Shown: positions 50,238 to 59,658, counted from the stretch's first letter. The stretch: 64,000 nucleotides of DNA from Bacteroidota bacterium (GCA_018267545.1 JAFDYG010000452.1:47308-111307); one strand, 5' to 3'. The notes: a model not told the origin generated them from the sequence alone. Made by a program: numbers and translations.

Positions 50238-50929
50238 ATCAATTCAGCCTCGAACACCTCCTCGAAGTAATGCATCCATTTCTTCTTCACTTCTTCTAGG
50301 TCCACGTCATACCCCAGCTCCTTTGCCAACGATGTTGCTTCTTTATCTGCAATACCGCATGGAACAATATCCCCAAAGTAAGAAAGATCCGTATCAACGT
50401 TAAAGGCAAAACCATGCATCGTCACCCAACGGCTGCAACGGACCCCGATCGCACAGATCTTCCGCGCCCCGCCCTTGCTATCCGGTCCAATCCATACCCC
50501 CGTCTCTCCGGCCGACCGTACCCCTTCGATGCCATAGTCCGCGAGCAGCCGGATACCCACTTCTTCCACATTCCGTAAATAACGCCCGATGTCCGTATAA
50601 AATCTTTCCAGGTCGAGTATCGGATAGCCTACCAGCTGACCCGGACCATGAAAGGTAATGTCACCGCCCCTGTTGGACCGGTAGAATTTTGCGCCCCGCT
50701 CCTCCAGCCGCTCCTCCCCGATCAATAGATTCTCCATATGACCGCTCTTCCCGAGCGTGTATACCGGCGGGTGCTCCACAAATAAAAGGTAATGTTTAGT
50801 AGCCGGCTGCTCTCCCCTCTCACGGGCCTCTGCCTTGAGCCGCACATTTTCCTGTAGCAAACTCTCCTGATAATCCCAGGCCGTCTGATATTCCATCTGG
50901 CCCAAATCCTGATAAATGACTTTCTCCAT
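50234..50929 (-). CDS. lipB: lipoyl(octanoyl) transferase
   Basis: A 231-residue enzyme that moves octanoyl groups from acyl carrier protein to lipoyl domains. The signature YRSNRGGDITFHGPGQLVGY is near residue 85, the catalytic Lys is in ARKICAIGVRCSRWVTMHG near residue 155 and the catalytic Cys in FGDIVPCGIADKEATSL near 190. The N-terminus has YQTAWDYQESLLQENV, and HPPVYTLGKSG is the usual substrate strand. Full length. It is divergent from the pseudouridine synthase gene. Confidence 0.95.
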   Translation of the reverse strand: MEKVIYQDLGQMEYQTAWDYQESLLQENVRLKAEARERGEQPATKHYLLFVEHPPVYTLGKSGHMENLLIGEERLEERGAKFYRSNRGGDITFHGPGQLVGYPILDLERFYTDIGRYLRNVEEVGIRLLADYGIEGVRSAGETGVWIGPDSKGGARKICAIGVRCSRWVTMHGFAFNVDTDLSYFGDIVPCGIADKEATSLAKELGYDVDLEEVKKKWMHYFEEVFEAELI

Positions 50930-50955
50930 AAATGACCTGTAAAGGTACTAAATCG

Positions 50956-50963
50956 TACCTTTG
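50956..50963 (+). promoter_or_regulatory. promoter -7 box TACCTTTG of the pseudouridine synthase gene
   Basis: Perfect TAnnTTTG 12 bases before the ATG at 50976; no clear TTG at the right distance upstream. Implies a very short leader. Confidence 0.5.
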
Positions 50964-50975
50964 CGCAAATTTATT

Positions 50976-52040
50976 ATGCACATGGGACAGCACGAGGATA
51001 AGGAACTGGACGAAAGCCCGTCAGCCGAGGGGTCGGAAGAGCTCTATGAGCGCCTGAGCCTGAAGGTGGACAAGGGCCAGGAACCCATACGCATCGATAA
51101 ATTCCTGTCGAACCGGATAGAAAACGCCTCCCGCAACAAAATCCAGAAGGCCCTCGAAGCCGGCATGGTCCTGGTCAACAATAAACAGGTCCAGCCCAAT
51201 TATAAGATCCGTCCCCTGGACGAGATCATCATGTATTCCGAAAAGGAAGCCCCCGGAGAAGAAATCGTCCCGGAAGAAATGCCCCTCAACATCTTCTACG
51301 AGGACGACGACGTAATGATTATCAACAAGCGCCCCGGCCTGGTCGTTCACCCCGCCAGCGGCAACTATTCCGGCACCCTGATCAACGGCGTAGCCTGGTA
51401 CCTGCAGCAGAAAAATCATTCGATCACCGAACAAACCCTGCCCCGCTTTGGCCTGGTTCACCGCATCGACAAGAATACCAGCGGCCTCATGGTCCTGGCC
51501 AAGACCGAGAAGGCGGTTCGAAGTCTGGCCAAACAATTTTTCGACCACACGGTCAAGCGCCAGTATATGGCCCTGGTATGGGGCGACCTCACCGAAGATA
51601 CCGGCACCATCGTCGCGCACGTCGGCCGTCACCAGCGCTTCCGCAAGCTTTTCGACGCCTACCCCGACGGCGAGCACGGCAAAGAAGCCATCACCCACTA
51701 TAAAGTCCTGGAAAGATTCGGCTATGTCACGCTCGTACAATGTATCCTGGAAACCGGCCGCACCCACCAGATCCGCGTACACATGCAGCACATCGGCCAC
51801 CCCCTTTTCAACGACGACACCTACGGCGGCGACAAAATCGTAAAAGGAACCGTATTCAATAAATACCGGCAATTCGTGGACAACTGCTTTGCCATCTGCC
51901 CCCGGCATGCCCTGCACGCCAAGACGATCGGCTTCGTCCATCCCGCAACGGGAAAAGAAATGCTCTTCGAAAGCGAGCTTCCCAACGACATGCGCGAGGT
52001 CATCGCCAAATGGAGGGATTATACCTCCAGCCGGCTTTAA
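50976..52040 (+). CDS. RluA/RluD family 23S rRNA pseudouridine synthase
   Basis: A 354-residue enzyme from the ATG at 50976; an ATG two codons later (50982) is possible and the TTG at 50961 is within the promoter. The N-terminal S4 RNA-binding domain has PIRIDKFLSNRIENASRNKI and MVLVNNKQVQPNYKIRPLDE. The catalytic Asp is in LVHRIDKNTSGLMVLAKTEK near residue 165, and the C-terminal part has TGRTHQIRVHMQHIGHPLFND. This is the RluD layout (S4 plus catalytic domain), which modifies helix 69. Monocistronic. Confidence 0.92.
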   Translation: MHMGQHEDKELDESPSAEGSEELYERLSLKVDKGQEPIRIDKFLSNRIENASRNKIQKALEAGMVLVNNKQVQPNYKIRPLDEIIMYSEKEAPGEEIVPEEMPLNIFYEDDDVMIINKRPGLVVHPASGNYSGTLINGVAWYLQQKNHSITEQTLPRFGLVHRIDKNTSGLMVLAKTEKAVRSLAKQFFDHTVKRQYMALVWGDLTEDTGTIVAHVGRHQRFRKLFDAYPDGEHGKEAITHYKVLERFGYVTLVQCILETGRTHQIRVHMQHIGHPLFNDDTYGGDKIVKGTVFNKYRQFVDNCFAICPRHALHAKTIGFVHPATGKEMLFESELPNDMREVIAKWRDYTSSRL

Positions 52041-52064
52041 CCACCGGCTGCTGCGCCACCCGCT

Positions 52065-52643
52065 TTACTTAGGAAAGCTCATCTTGTAATCCACATTGAT
52101 CTTACCCCTGGTAATATCATCCAGCTTCCCTTTCAGCAGCTTCCGCTTCAAAGGCTTTAAATAATCGATAAACAACTTGCCTTCGATATGATCATACTCG
52201 TGTAAAATCACGCGAGCAGTAATCCCATTGAATGTCGCCGTATGCGGCTCGAAATTCTCGTCCACGTACTCCAATGTCACTTCTTCGCTTCGGAAGATGT
52301 CTTCCCTGATCTTAGGAATGCTCAAACACCCTTCATTGTATGCCCACTCCTCCCCATTCAACGCTACTACATGCGCATTGATAAACGCTTGCCTGACCCC
52401 GGGGCCATCCGGATATTTATCCTTCTCATCCTCTTCCAGGTTCTCGAATATCTGCTGTGAATCCACGACAAAAAGCCGGATGTCCCGATTGATCTGCGGA
52501 GCCGCCAACCCTACCCCATTGCTGGAATACATCGTCTCCCACATATCCTCTATCAGCTTGGCCAGGTTCGGATAATCAGGAGTAATGTCTTTGCTCACTG
52601 CCCGGAGAATAGGAGTACCATAAGCGACAATTGGTAAAATCAT
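52065..52643 (-). CDS. def: peptide deformylase
   Basis: A 192-residue metalloenzyme that removes formyl groups from new proteins. All three motifs are present: SNGVGLAAPQI near residue 41, the Cys-containing NEGCLSIP near 110 and the metal-binding HEYDHIEGKLFIDYL near 148 (two His, catalytic Glu). It precedes no other def partner such as fmt. It lies 10 bases after ruvX in the same direction and is the last gene of the minus-strand series UbiA-type, antitoxin, toxin, ruvX, def. Confidence 0.95.
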   Translation of the reverse strand: MILPIVAYGTPILRAVSKDITPDYPNLAKLIEDMWETMYSSNGVGLAAPQINRDIRLFVVDSQQIFENLEEDEKDKYPDGPGVRQAFINAHVVALNGEEWAYNEGCLSIPKIREDIFRSEEVTLEYVDENFEPHTATFNGITARVILHEYDHIEGKLFIDYLKPLKRKLLKGKLDDITRGKINVDYKMSFPK

Positions 52644-52653
52644 GATGCAACTA

Positions 52654-53070
52654 TTATTGATTAATTCTGCTCAAATATTCCTGTAATAAGATCGTGGCTG
52701 CGATCTCGTCCACCAGCGCCTTGTTCTGCCGCTGCTTTTTCTTCAACCCCATATCGATCATCGCCCTCGACGCCATCTTGGACGTATATCGTTCATCCAC
52801 CGGTTGAAGCGGGATGTTTGGAAATTCCTTCCGCAATTTCTCCATGATAGCCTTGACCAGCGGCGTCGCATGCGTATCGCTGTCATCCCAGTTCTTTGGC
52901 TCCCCGATCAATATCAGCTCCACGGACTCCGTCTTGAAATAGTCCTTCAGGAAAGGAATCAGCTTCGGCGACTCGACCGTCTTCAGCCCCGTTGCAATAA
53001 TCTGCAAGGGGTCCGTCACCGCCAGCCCCGTCCGCTTAAGACCATAATCTATCGCCATGATACGAGCCAT
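52654..53070 (-). CDS. ruvX: Holliday junction resolvase-like protein RuvX (YqgF)
   Basis: A 138-residue RNase H-fold protein from the ATG at 53070; the TTG two codons earlier overlaps the toxin stop. The first Asp is in MAIDYGLKRTGLAVTDPL, the Glu-containing strand in VELILIGEPKNWD, and the late YTSKMASRAMIDMGLKKK with the final acidic DEIAATILLQEYL completes the family pattern. YqgF takes part in 16S rRNA 5'-end maturation; older work called it a resolvase. It lies between the PIN toxin gene and def. Confidence 0.92.
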   Translation of the reverse strand: MARIMAIDYGLKRTGLAVTDPLQIIATGLKTVESPKLIPFLKDYFKTESVELILIGEPKNWDDSDTHATPLVKAIMEKLRKEFPNIPLQPVDERYTSKMASRAMIDMGLKKKQRQNKALVDEIAATILLQEYLSRINQ

Positions 53071-53072
53071 AA

Positions 53073-53492
53073 TCAACTGTTATAGGACAAGAACTCCTCC
53101 GGTGTACAAACCGGCAATACCGGTATCGCAGCCTTCGGAAGATCATTATTTCGAGTGATAAAATAATCCAATTTGTGATGAAGAGCGGTATAATAAGACA
53201 AGGCATCCTCCACACTATCCATCTTCGAATGCAAGGCATTGACCGCAATCTCATGCCCCGTATCTATGACCTGCACCTCCGCAAGCAAGGCCAGCATCAG
53301 CTCCCTTGCCCGCTCCGGTCCATAAGCCCCCGCCAGCTGCTGACCGATGACCTGCACGATAGCCGGGGTTATATAAGCCTGCACCCGCCCCTTCACCGCC
53401 CATTCCATCAATTTCCTGGCGGCAGGATAATCCGGACGCTTTAAGGTAAAGTCCAGTAAAACACCCGCGTCCAAAAAAATCCTAAACGCCAC
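53073..53492 (-). CDS. PIN-domain toxin
   Basis: A 139-residue PIN-domain endoribonuclease-like toxin starting at a GTG. Acidic residues of the PIN active site are visible: Asp8 in FRIFLDAGVLLDF, a Glu/Asp region in MDSVEDALSYYTALH near residue 93 and LDYFITRNNDLPKA near 110. The start overlaps the antitoxin stop by 11 bases, the usual coupling of toxin-antitoxin pairs. VapC-like, expected to cut tRNA or other RNA; the target is unknown. Inserted between ruvX and the UbiA-type gene. Confidence 0.87.
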   Translation of the reverse strand: MAFRIFLDAGVLLDFTLKRPDYPAARKLMEWAVKGRVQAYITPAIVQVIGQQLAGAYGPERARELMLALLAEVQVIDTGHEIAVNALHSKMDSVEDALSYYTALHHKLDYFITRNNDLPKAAIPVLPVCTPEEFLSYNS

Positions 53493-53682
53493 GCTTTACC
53501 TCCTTCTCCGGTGTCTCCAGCTCATCTACCAGATCCAATATGTTCTGCCGCTGCACGGGCCTCGTTACCTGCCGGAAATAGCTCTCTACCAATTCAGATA
53601 CACTCATCCCCTTCCCGGCCGCATAAGCCTTCATCGCCTCCAGTAAGGTCCCATCTATCGTAAGGTTGAGTCTTTCCTTCAT
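53482..53682 (-). CDS. DUF6364-type antitoxin (ribbon-helix-helix)
   Basis: A 66-residue protein with a short ribbon-helix-helix: MKERLNLTIDGTLLEAMKAY then GKGMSVSELVESYFRQVTR, and an acidic C-terminal tail (DELETPEKEVKRGV) expected to wrap the toxin. Typical first gene of a PIN-type pair, 11-base overlap with the toxin. Confidence 0.83.
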   Translation of the reverse strand: MKERLNLTIDGTLLEAMKAYAAGKGMSVSELVESYFRQVTRPVQRQNILDLVDELETPEKEVKRGV

Positions 53683-53706
53683 TCGAAGGCAAAGATACGC
53701 ATATTT

Positions 53707-54675
53707 TTAAAAAATGCGCATCCCATTGCTAAAAAATAGAGAAGTAATTACAAATATTGCAAATACGACGCTGGCAATCCCATTTGCAGTCATAAACGCA
53801 AGGTTGACACGGCTCAAATCATTGGGCTTGACCAGCCGGTGCTGATAGATCAGCATGCTTATAAAAATGACCACGCCTATCCAGTAAAAAAGATTAAACC
53901 CGGCATAAATACCCGCGGCCACCACACAAGCCGTGCTCAAAACATGCAACAGCTCGGAAACCCGCAGCGCCTTCGCCTTACCCAGCCAGGACGGCATCGA
54001 ATAAAGCTGTTGCGACTTGTCGAACTCCTCGTCCTGCAAGGCATAAATAATATCGAATCCGCTTACCCAAAAGATTACCGTAAAAGAAAACAGGAGGGGC
54101 AGCAAAGCAAAATGACCCGTCACCGCCAGGTACGCCCCGATCGGCGCCAGCGAAAGACCAATCCCCAGCACCAGGTGGCACAAGGGGGTAAACCGTTTCG
54201 TATAGCTATAACCCAGCACCACCGCCAACGCTACAAATGAAAGCGCAAAGCATAAAGGATTGATAAACCAGGTGCAAACGACAAAAGCAATACAGTTGAA
54301 AATGACAAATCTCAATGCGCTGCTCTTCGAGATAATCCCCTTCGGTATCTCCCGTATAGCCGTGCGCGGATTCAACGCATCGAACTTGACGTCCAGCCAG
54401 CGATTAAAGGCCATCGCCGCACTCCGCGCAAAGATCATGCACAGCACGACCAAAATAAATTTCAGAACGACTTCTTCAACAGAGCGTGGAAAATATTTCA
54501 TTATCTCCTCTGCCGCTGATGCAGGGGCAATACGAACGAATTCAGTGGAGGAGAAAAAGCCCGTCATCCCGTTAAAATAGCGTACCCCCAGGCAAAACCC
54601 AATCATCGCAAACGGCATCGCAAAAATGGTATGCGAAAACTTAATCAGACTCAAATAGTTCTTGACTGTGCTCAT
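53707..54675 (-). CDS. UbiA-family prenyltransferase (menaquinone/ubiquinone type)
   Basis: A 322-residue membrane protein with about eight or nine helices. The two aspartate motifs are intact: NRWLDVKFDALN near residue 92 and DIIYALQDEEFDK near residue 210, which bind the prenyl diphosphate through magnesium. The family block LDVKFDALNPRTAIREIPKG is characteristic of UbiA and of MqnP of the futalosine route to menaquinone. Bacteroidota make menaquinone, so the acceptor may be a futalosine-pathway intermediate or another aromatic acid. It comes 10 bases after the TrmH-type gene. Confidence 0.88.
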   Translation of the reverse strand: MSTVKNYLSLIKFSHTIFAMPFAMIGFCLGVRYFNGMTGFFSSTEFVRIAPASAAEEIMKYFPRSVEEVVLKFILVVLCMIFARSAAMAFNRWLDVKFDALNPRTAIREIPKGIISKSSALRFVIFNCIAFVVCTWFINPLCFALSFVALAVVLGYSYTKRFTPLCHLVLGIGLSLAPIGAYLAVTGHFALLPLLFSFTVIFWVSGFDIIYALQDEEFDKSQQLYSMPSWLGKAKALRVSELLHVLSTACVVAAGIYAGFNLFYWIGVVIFISMLIYQHRLVKPNDLSRVNLAFMTANGIASVVFAIFVITSLFFSNGMRIF

Positions 54676-54685
54676 ATTAATCTAT

Positions 54686-55213
54686 TTAAAAACGGCCTCG
54701 CACCAATTCCCACAACACAATCCCCGCCGCTATCGAAATATTCAAAGAATGCTTCATTCCCATTTGCGGAATCTCTATACTTCCATCACACAAAGCCAAT
54801 GCTTCCTCTCCTACCCCCGTCACTTCATTCCCAAACACAACAGCCAGCGGACTCGAATGTTTGCCGTTGAACTCCTGCAAAGGTATGCTGCCCTCCGTCT
54901 GCTCAACAGCAAAGACCGCATATCCCTCCTCCTTCAACGCCCGTACCGCTTCAACAGTCGTCTCGAAGTATTTCCAATTTACCGTCTCCGTAGCCCCCAG
55001 CGCCGTCTTGTGGATATCCCGGTGCGGCGGCTGCGGCGTATATCCGCAAAGACACATCCCTTGCAGCAGAAAAGCATCCGCCGTCCGGAATACGCTCCCT
55101 ACATTGTGCATGCTGCGGATATTGTCCAATACAACCACCACCGGCGTCTTCTCCGACTGCCGGAATTCATTCACCGATTTCCGGTTCAATTCATCCATCC
55201 CCAGTTTGCGCAT
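54686..55213 (-). CDS. TrmH/SpoU family RNA methyltransferase
   Basis: A 175-residue protein from the ATG at 55213; the TTG six bases earlier is less likely. SPOUT-fold blocks: VVVVLDNIRSMHNVGSVFRT near residue 30 (motif 1), AVVFGNEVTGVGEEAL near 128 (motif 2) and EIPQMGMKHSLNISIAAGIV near 150 (motif 3, with the knot). It lacks the extra N-terminal domain of TrmH/RlmB and matches the short 2'-O-methyltransferase group, target unknown. It starts the series with the UbiA-type gene, 10 bases apart. Confidence 0.9.
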   Translation of the reverse strand: MRKLGMDELNRKSVNEFRQSEKTPVVVVLDNIRSMHNVGSVFRTADAFLLQGMCLCGYTPQPPHRDIHKTALGATETVNWKYFETTVEAVRALKEEGYAVFAVEQTEGSIPLQEFNGKHSSPLAVVFGNEVTGVGEEALALCDGSIEIPQMGMKHSLNISIAAGIVLWELVRGRF

Positions 55214-55311
55214 GCGCAAAGATATTACCGTTCATACATTTATGGGGCGCTTTTCCGATTTTATTTGCCTTTTCCGCCCCGATAGAGTTACTTTAAACAA
55301 AAAAACTGCTC

Positions 55312-56883
55312 ATGAGAAAACGCTTAGCCTTCGCAGCAGGACTAGTAGTCCTGTCTCTTCAATTGCTGGCCCAGGATGAAAAGCTCGACATGGCCACCAT
55401 TGAAAAGATTCGCCAGGAAGGACTGCAACATTCCCAGGTCATGGACATCGCCTTCCACCTGACCGACGCCAGCGGCAACCGCCTGACTTCCTCCCCTGGC
55501 TACTTCAGGGCCGCCAACTGGGCCAAGGACCAGCTGACCAAATGGGGACTCACCGGCTCTATGCTCGACCCCTGGGGTGACTTCGGTAAAGGCTGGGAGC
55601 TACAAAAGTCCTACGTCGCCATGACCGCCCCCTATTATAAACCCCTGATCGCCTATCCCAAGGCCTGGTGCAACGGCACCGACGGACCCAAATCCGCCTC
55701 GGTCCTGCTCATCACTGCCAAGGACTCCGCCGGTCTCGAACAATATAAAGGCAAGCTCGCCGGTAAAATCCTCATCCCCGAAGTCGACGAGGTCTACCAG
55801 CAAAGCTTTAAAGCCGACGCCAATCGCTGGACAGATGCACAGCTCGATTCGATGGCCCATGCGGTCAATCGCCCCATCGATACCGCCGAGCTTCGCCGCC
55901 GCCGCGGCCAGTTCGGCCGGGGTGGCGCCATGGCTATGCTCAACACCCTGAGAAATATGGCAGTACAGGAAGGCGCCGTAGCCATCCTCAGCGAATCCCC
56001 CCGCGGTCACGATGGCACCATCTTCGTCCAGGGCGGCGGCTCCTACCAGCCCACCGCACCCGGCAACTTCCTGGACGTAGTCCTGTCACTGGAAGACTAT
56101 ATGACCATCGTCCGCCTGCTGAAGGCCGGCATGCCCGTCTCCATCGACGCCGACATAAAGACTAAGTTCTATACCGACGATACAAAAGGCTATAACGTCA
56201 TTGCCGAAATCAAGGGCACCGACAAAAAGCTAAAAGACGAAGTCGTCATGCTCGGCGGTCACCTCGACTCCTGGCATAGCGCAACCGGCGCCACCGACAA
56301 CGCCGCCGGCTGTACCGTCATGATGGAAGTCGTACGCATCCTCAAGACACTGGGTATCCAACCCCGCCGCACCATCCGCATCGCCCTCTGGAGCGGTGAA
56401 GAGCAAGGGCTCCTCGGCTCCCGCGGCTACGTCAAGAAAACCTTCGCCGACCCCGCCACCATGCAGCTCCAGCCCGCACACGAAAAGTTTGCCGGCTACT
56501 TCAATATCGACAACGGCACCGGTAAAGTACGCGGCATCTACCTGCAAGGCAACGAAGCCTGCCGCCCCATTTTCACCCAATGGCTGAAACCCTTCAACGA
56601 CCTGGGCGCCACTACCGTCACGGTTACCAACACCAGCGGCACCGACCACCAGTCCTTCGACGCCGTCGGCCTGCCCGGCTTCCAGTTCATCCAGGACGAG
56701 ATCGAATACAACACGCGCACGCACCATACCAATATGGATTCCTATAATCACCTGCGCGAAGACGACCTCAAACAGATCGCTACCATCGTCGCAGCCTTCG
56801 TTTACAACACCGCACAGCGCGACGAAAAGCTTCCCCGCAAACCCCTGCCGGCCCCCCGCCCCGCAGGCCGCGGCGGATTCTAA
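55312..56883 (+). CDS. M28 family zinc aminopeptidase with PA domain, secreted
   Basis: A 523-residue protein with a signal peptide (cut after LQLLAQD). A PA-type insert with SASVLLITAKDSAGLEQYKG precedes the catalytic domain. M28 ligands: His and Asp in GGHLDSWHSATG, the bridging Asp in ATDNAAGCTVMMEV, the catalytic Glu pair in WSGEEQGLLGS, Asp in YFNIDNGTGKV and His in YNTRTHHTNMDSYN. The tail is Pro- and Gly-rich (KPLPAPRPAGRGGF). Releases N-terminal residues outside the inner membrane. A weak TACTTTAA box precedes it, and a strong terminator follows. Confidence 0.92.
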   Translation: MRKRLAFAAGLVVLSLQLLAQDEKLDMATIEKIRQEGLQHSQVMDIAFHLTDASGNRLTSSPGYFRAANWAKDQLTKWGLTGSMLDPWGDFGKGWELQKSYVAMTAPYYKPLIAYPKAWCNGTDGPKSASVLLITAKDSAGLEQYKGKLAGKILIPEVDEVYQQSFKADANRWTDAQLDSMAHAVNRPIDTAELRRRRGQFGRGGAMAMLNTLRNMAVQEGAVAILSESPRGHDGTIFVQGGGSYQPTAPGNFLDVVLSLEDYMTIVRLLKAGMPVSIDADIKTKFYTDDTKGYNVIAEIKGTDKKLKDEVVMLGGHLDSWHSATGATDNAAGCTVMMEVVRILKTLGIQPRRTIRIALWSGEEQGLLGSRGYVKKTFADPATMQLQPAHEKFAGYFNIDNGTGKVRGIYLQGNEACRPIFTQWLKPFNDLGATTVTVTNTSGTDHQSFDAVGLPGFQFIQDEIEYNTRTHHTNMDSYNHLREDDLKQIATIVAAFVYNTAQRDEKLPRKPLPAPRPAGRGGF

Positions 56884-56900
56884 TAAAAGCTTCACATAAA

Positions 56901-56938
56901 AAACCGGCTCCCTCGTAAGGAGCCGGTTTCGTTTTATA
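56901..56938 (+). terminator. terminator of the M28 peptidase gene
   Basis: AAACCGGCTCC (56901-56911) and GGAGCCGGTTT (56919-56929) form an 11-base perfect stem with a seven-base loop, followed by CGTTTTAT. Confidence 0.8.
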
Positions 56939-56989
56939 CAAACTTATCCCCACCCCCAAAACCCTCCAACCCATTTGTCCCCGCTTCCT

Positions 56990-56997
56990 TACTTTTG
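56990..56997 (+). promoter_or_regulatory. promoter -7 box TACTTTTG of mutS
   Basis: Perfect TAnnTTTG six bases before the ATG at 57004, implying a nearly leaderless message. No well-spaced TTG was found. Confidence 0.5.
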
Positions 56998-57003
56998 TCC
57001 CCC

Positions 57004-59658
57004 ATGGCAAAAAGCAGTGCAGACACTCCCCTCATGCAGCAGCACCGGGCAATCAAACAAAAGTACCCCGACGCCATCCTGCTATTCCGCGTAGGCGACT
57101 TCTATGAAACCTTCGGCGAAGACGCCATCGTCTCTTCCAAAGTCCTCGGCATCACCCTGACCAAACGCAACAACGGAGCCGCCGCCTCTTCCGAGCTCGC
57201 CGGCTTCCCCCACCATGCCCTGGATACATACCTGCACAAGCTCGTAAAAGCCGGCCACCGCGTTGCCGTCTGCGACCAGCTCGAAGACCCCAAGTCCGTC
57301 AAAGGCATCGTCAAAAGAGGCGTCACCGAAATGGTCACCCCCGGCGTAGCTACCAACGACAAGCTCCTCGAAGGAAGCAGCAACAATTTCCTCGCAGGCA
57401 TCCACTTTCCCGACGGCTGGCCCGACCATACCGACAGCTCCGCCGCCAACGGCAAGAGCCAGACACCCGGCCTCATCGGCCTATCATTCCTCGACATTTC
57501 CACCGGCGAGTTCTTCGTCGCCGAAGGCAATACCGAATACGCCGACCGCCTCCTCCAAACCCTGCGCCCCGCCGAAGTCATCTTCCAACGCAGCTACCAA
57601 AAGCATTTCAAGGAAATCTTCGGCTCCCGCTTCTATACCTATACGCTCGAAAGCTGGCTCTTCGACGAGGCATTTGCCCAGGAAAGCCTGCTCAAACACT
57701 TTCAAACCCATTCCCTCAAGGGCTTCGGCATCGAAACGATGAAAGCCGGCATCATCGCCGCCGGCGCAGTCCTGCACTATCTCAAGGACACCGAACACCC
57801 CAACCTCCAGCACATTTCTTCCATCCAACGCATCGACCGGGAAGACTATCTCTGGATGGATAAGTTCACCATCCGCAACCTCGAGCTGCTCGGCCCCTCC
57901 AGCGGAGACCAGGGACACAGCCTGCTCAAGGTTCTGGACAACACGGTTTCGCCTATGGGCGCACGCCTGCTGAAACGCTGGCTGCTCATGCCGCTCAAAG
58001 AAGCGTCCCGCATCCACGAACGCCTCGACACGGTCGAATTTTTTATAAAAGACCCGGAGCTAAGAAACAGCCTGACCCAGCACATCTATCAATGCGGTGA
58101 CATCGAAAGACTCGTTAGCAAAATACCCGTCCGCAAGATTACGCCGCGCGAATTGCTGCAGCTTGCACGCGGTCTCGAACATACGGCCCAGATAAAAGAT
58201 ATCGGCAAGTCCTTCACTGAAGGCTGGCTCAAAGAGCTCACGGAAAAGCTCGACCCCTGTCCCGCCGTCCGCGAAAAAATCCTATCCACCATTTCCGAAA
58301 ACCCGCCGGCCACCGCCGCCAAGGGCGACACCATACGGTCCGGCATACACGAAGAATTGGACCGGCTCAGAAAAATAGCCAACGGAGGTAAAGAATACCT
58401 GGTAGAGCTCCAGCAGAAGGAAGCCGAACGTTCCGGCATATCCTCCCTGAAAATAGGCTTTAACAACGTCTTCGGCTATTACCTCGAGGTCACCAATGCG
58501 CACAAGAACAAAGTTCCTCCCGAGTGGATTCGCAAACAAACCCTGACAGGCGCCGAACGTTATATCACTCCCGAGCTGAAAGAATACGAAGAGCAGATCA
58601 CCGGCGCCGAAGAAAAAATCCTTGCCATCGAGCTCAACCTGTATGAGCAGCTGCTGAGCTTCCTGCTGGAATCCATCGCCCCCATACAGGTCAACGGACA
58701 CATCCTGGCTACCATGGACTGCCTGCTTTGCTTTGCCGCAAACGCCCTTCAATACAATTATAAAAAACCCCAGCTCCACGAGGACCGCGAGCTCGAGCTG
58801 AAAGGCAGCCGCCACCCGGTCATCGAAAGACAATTACCTCCCGGAGAAGCCTATATCTCCAACGACCTCCAGCTGGACTCCACTAGCCAGCAGATCATCA
58901 TCCTCACCGGACCCAACATGAGCGGTAAGAGCGCTCTGTTAAGACAAACTGCCCTCATCACCCTGATGGCTCACATGGGCAGCTTCGTTCCTTGTGACGC
59001 CGCCAGAATTCCCCTGACGGACAAGATCTTCACCCGCGTCGGTGCGTCCGACAACCTCAGCGGCGGAGAGTCGACCTTCATGGTGGAGATGAACGAGACA
59101 GCCAGCATCATCAATAATATTACCCCGGGAAGCCTGATCCTCCTCGACGAGATCGGCCGGGGCACTTCCACCTATGACGGCATTTCCATCGCCTGGAGCA
59201 TCGCCGAATACCTCCACAATTCACCCCATGCCCCAAAGACCCTGTTCGCTACACACTACCACGAGCTCAACGAGCTGGAAAACAAGCTGCCCCGCGTCAA
59301 GAACTACCACATCACCAATAAGGAAGTCGGCAACAAGGTCATCTTCCTCCGTAAGCTGGCTCCCGGCGGCAGTATCCACAGCTTCGGCATCCATGTAGCG
59401 AAGATGGCCGGTATGCCCCCCTCCCTGCTGCAACGGGCCGAAGAAATACTCCACCAGCTGGAAGATAAGCAGGTCGGCTCCCCCATCGAAGAATCCCTGA
59501 AACAAGTAACGGCTCCCAAGATGCAGCTCTCCATCTTCGACGCCCATACCGAAACCTTCCAGGAAATTCGACTGCTGCTGGAAAATACGGACATCAATCG
59601 CCTGACACCGGTAGAAGCCCTCCTCAAGCTCCAGGAGATCAAGAACGCCCTGCGCTAG
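57004..59658 (+). CDS. mutS: DNA mismatch repair protein MutS
   Basis: An 884-residue protein from the ATG at 57004. The mismatch-reading Phe-x-Glu motif is intact in VGDFYETFGEDA near residue 33. The connector and lever domains follow (NLELLGPSSGDQGHSLLKVL near residue 300), and the C-terminal ATPase has Walker A GPNMSGKSALLRQTA near 640, Walker B LILLDEIGRGTSTYDGI near 715 and the signature SGGESTFMVEMNETA between them, with THYHELNELENKL after. Full length with C-terminal dimerisation helices (LLQRAEEILHQLEDKQV). It is the mismatch-repair MutS1, not MutS2. No mutL nearby. Confidence 0.97.
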   Translation: MAKSSADTPLMQQHRAIKQKYPDAILLFRVGDFYETFGEDAIVSSKVLGITLTKRNNGAAASSELAGFPHHALDTYLHKLVKAGHRVAVCDQLEDPKSVKGIVKRGVTEMVTPGVATNDKLLEGSSNNFLAGIHFPDGWPDHTDSSAANGKSQTPGLIGLSFLDISTGEFFVAEGNTEYADRLLQTLRPAEVIFQRSYQKHFKEIFGSRFYTYTLESWLFDEAFAQESLLKHFQTHSLKGFGIETMKAGIIAAGAVLHYLKDTEHPNLQHISSIQRIDREDYLWMDKFTIRNLELLGPSSGDQGHSLLKVLDNTVSPMGARLLKRWLLMPLKEASRIHERLDTVEFFIKDPELRNSLTQHIYQCGDIERLVSKIPVRKITPRELLQLARGLEHTAQIKDIGKSFTEGWLKELTEKLDPCPAVREKILSTISENPPATAAKGDTIRSGIHEELDRLRKIANGGKEYLVELQQKEAERSGISSLKIGFNNVFGYYLEVTNAHKNKVPPEWIRKQTLTGAERYITPELKEYEEQITGAEEKILAIELNLYEQLLSFLLESIAPIQVNGHILATMDCLLCFAANALQYNYKKPQLHEDRELELKGSRHPVIERQLPPGEAYISNDLQLDSTSQQIIILTGPNMSGKSALLRQTALITLMAHMGSFVPCDAARIPLTDKIFTRVGASDNLSGGESTFMVEMNETASIINNITPGSLILLDEIGRGTSTYDGISIAWSIAEYLHNSPHAPKTLFATHYHELNELENKLPRVKNYHITNKEVGNKVIFLRKLAPGGSIHSFGIHVAKMAGMPPSLLQRAEEILHQLEDKQVGSPIEESLKQVTAPKMQLSIFDAHTETFQEIRLLLENTDINRLTPVEALLKLQEIKNALR

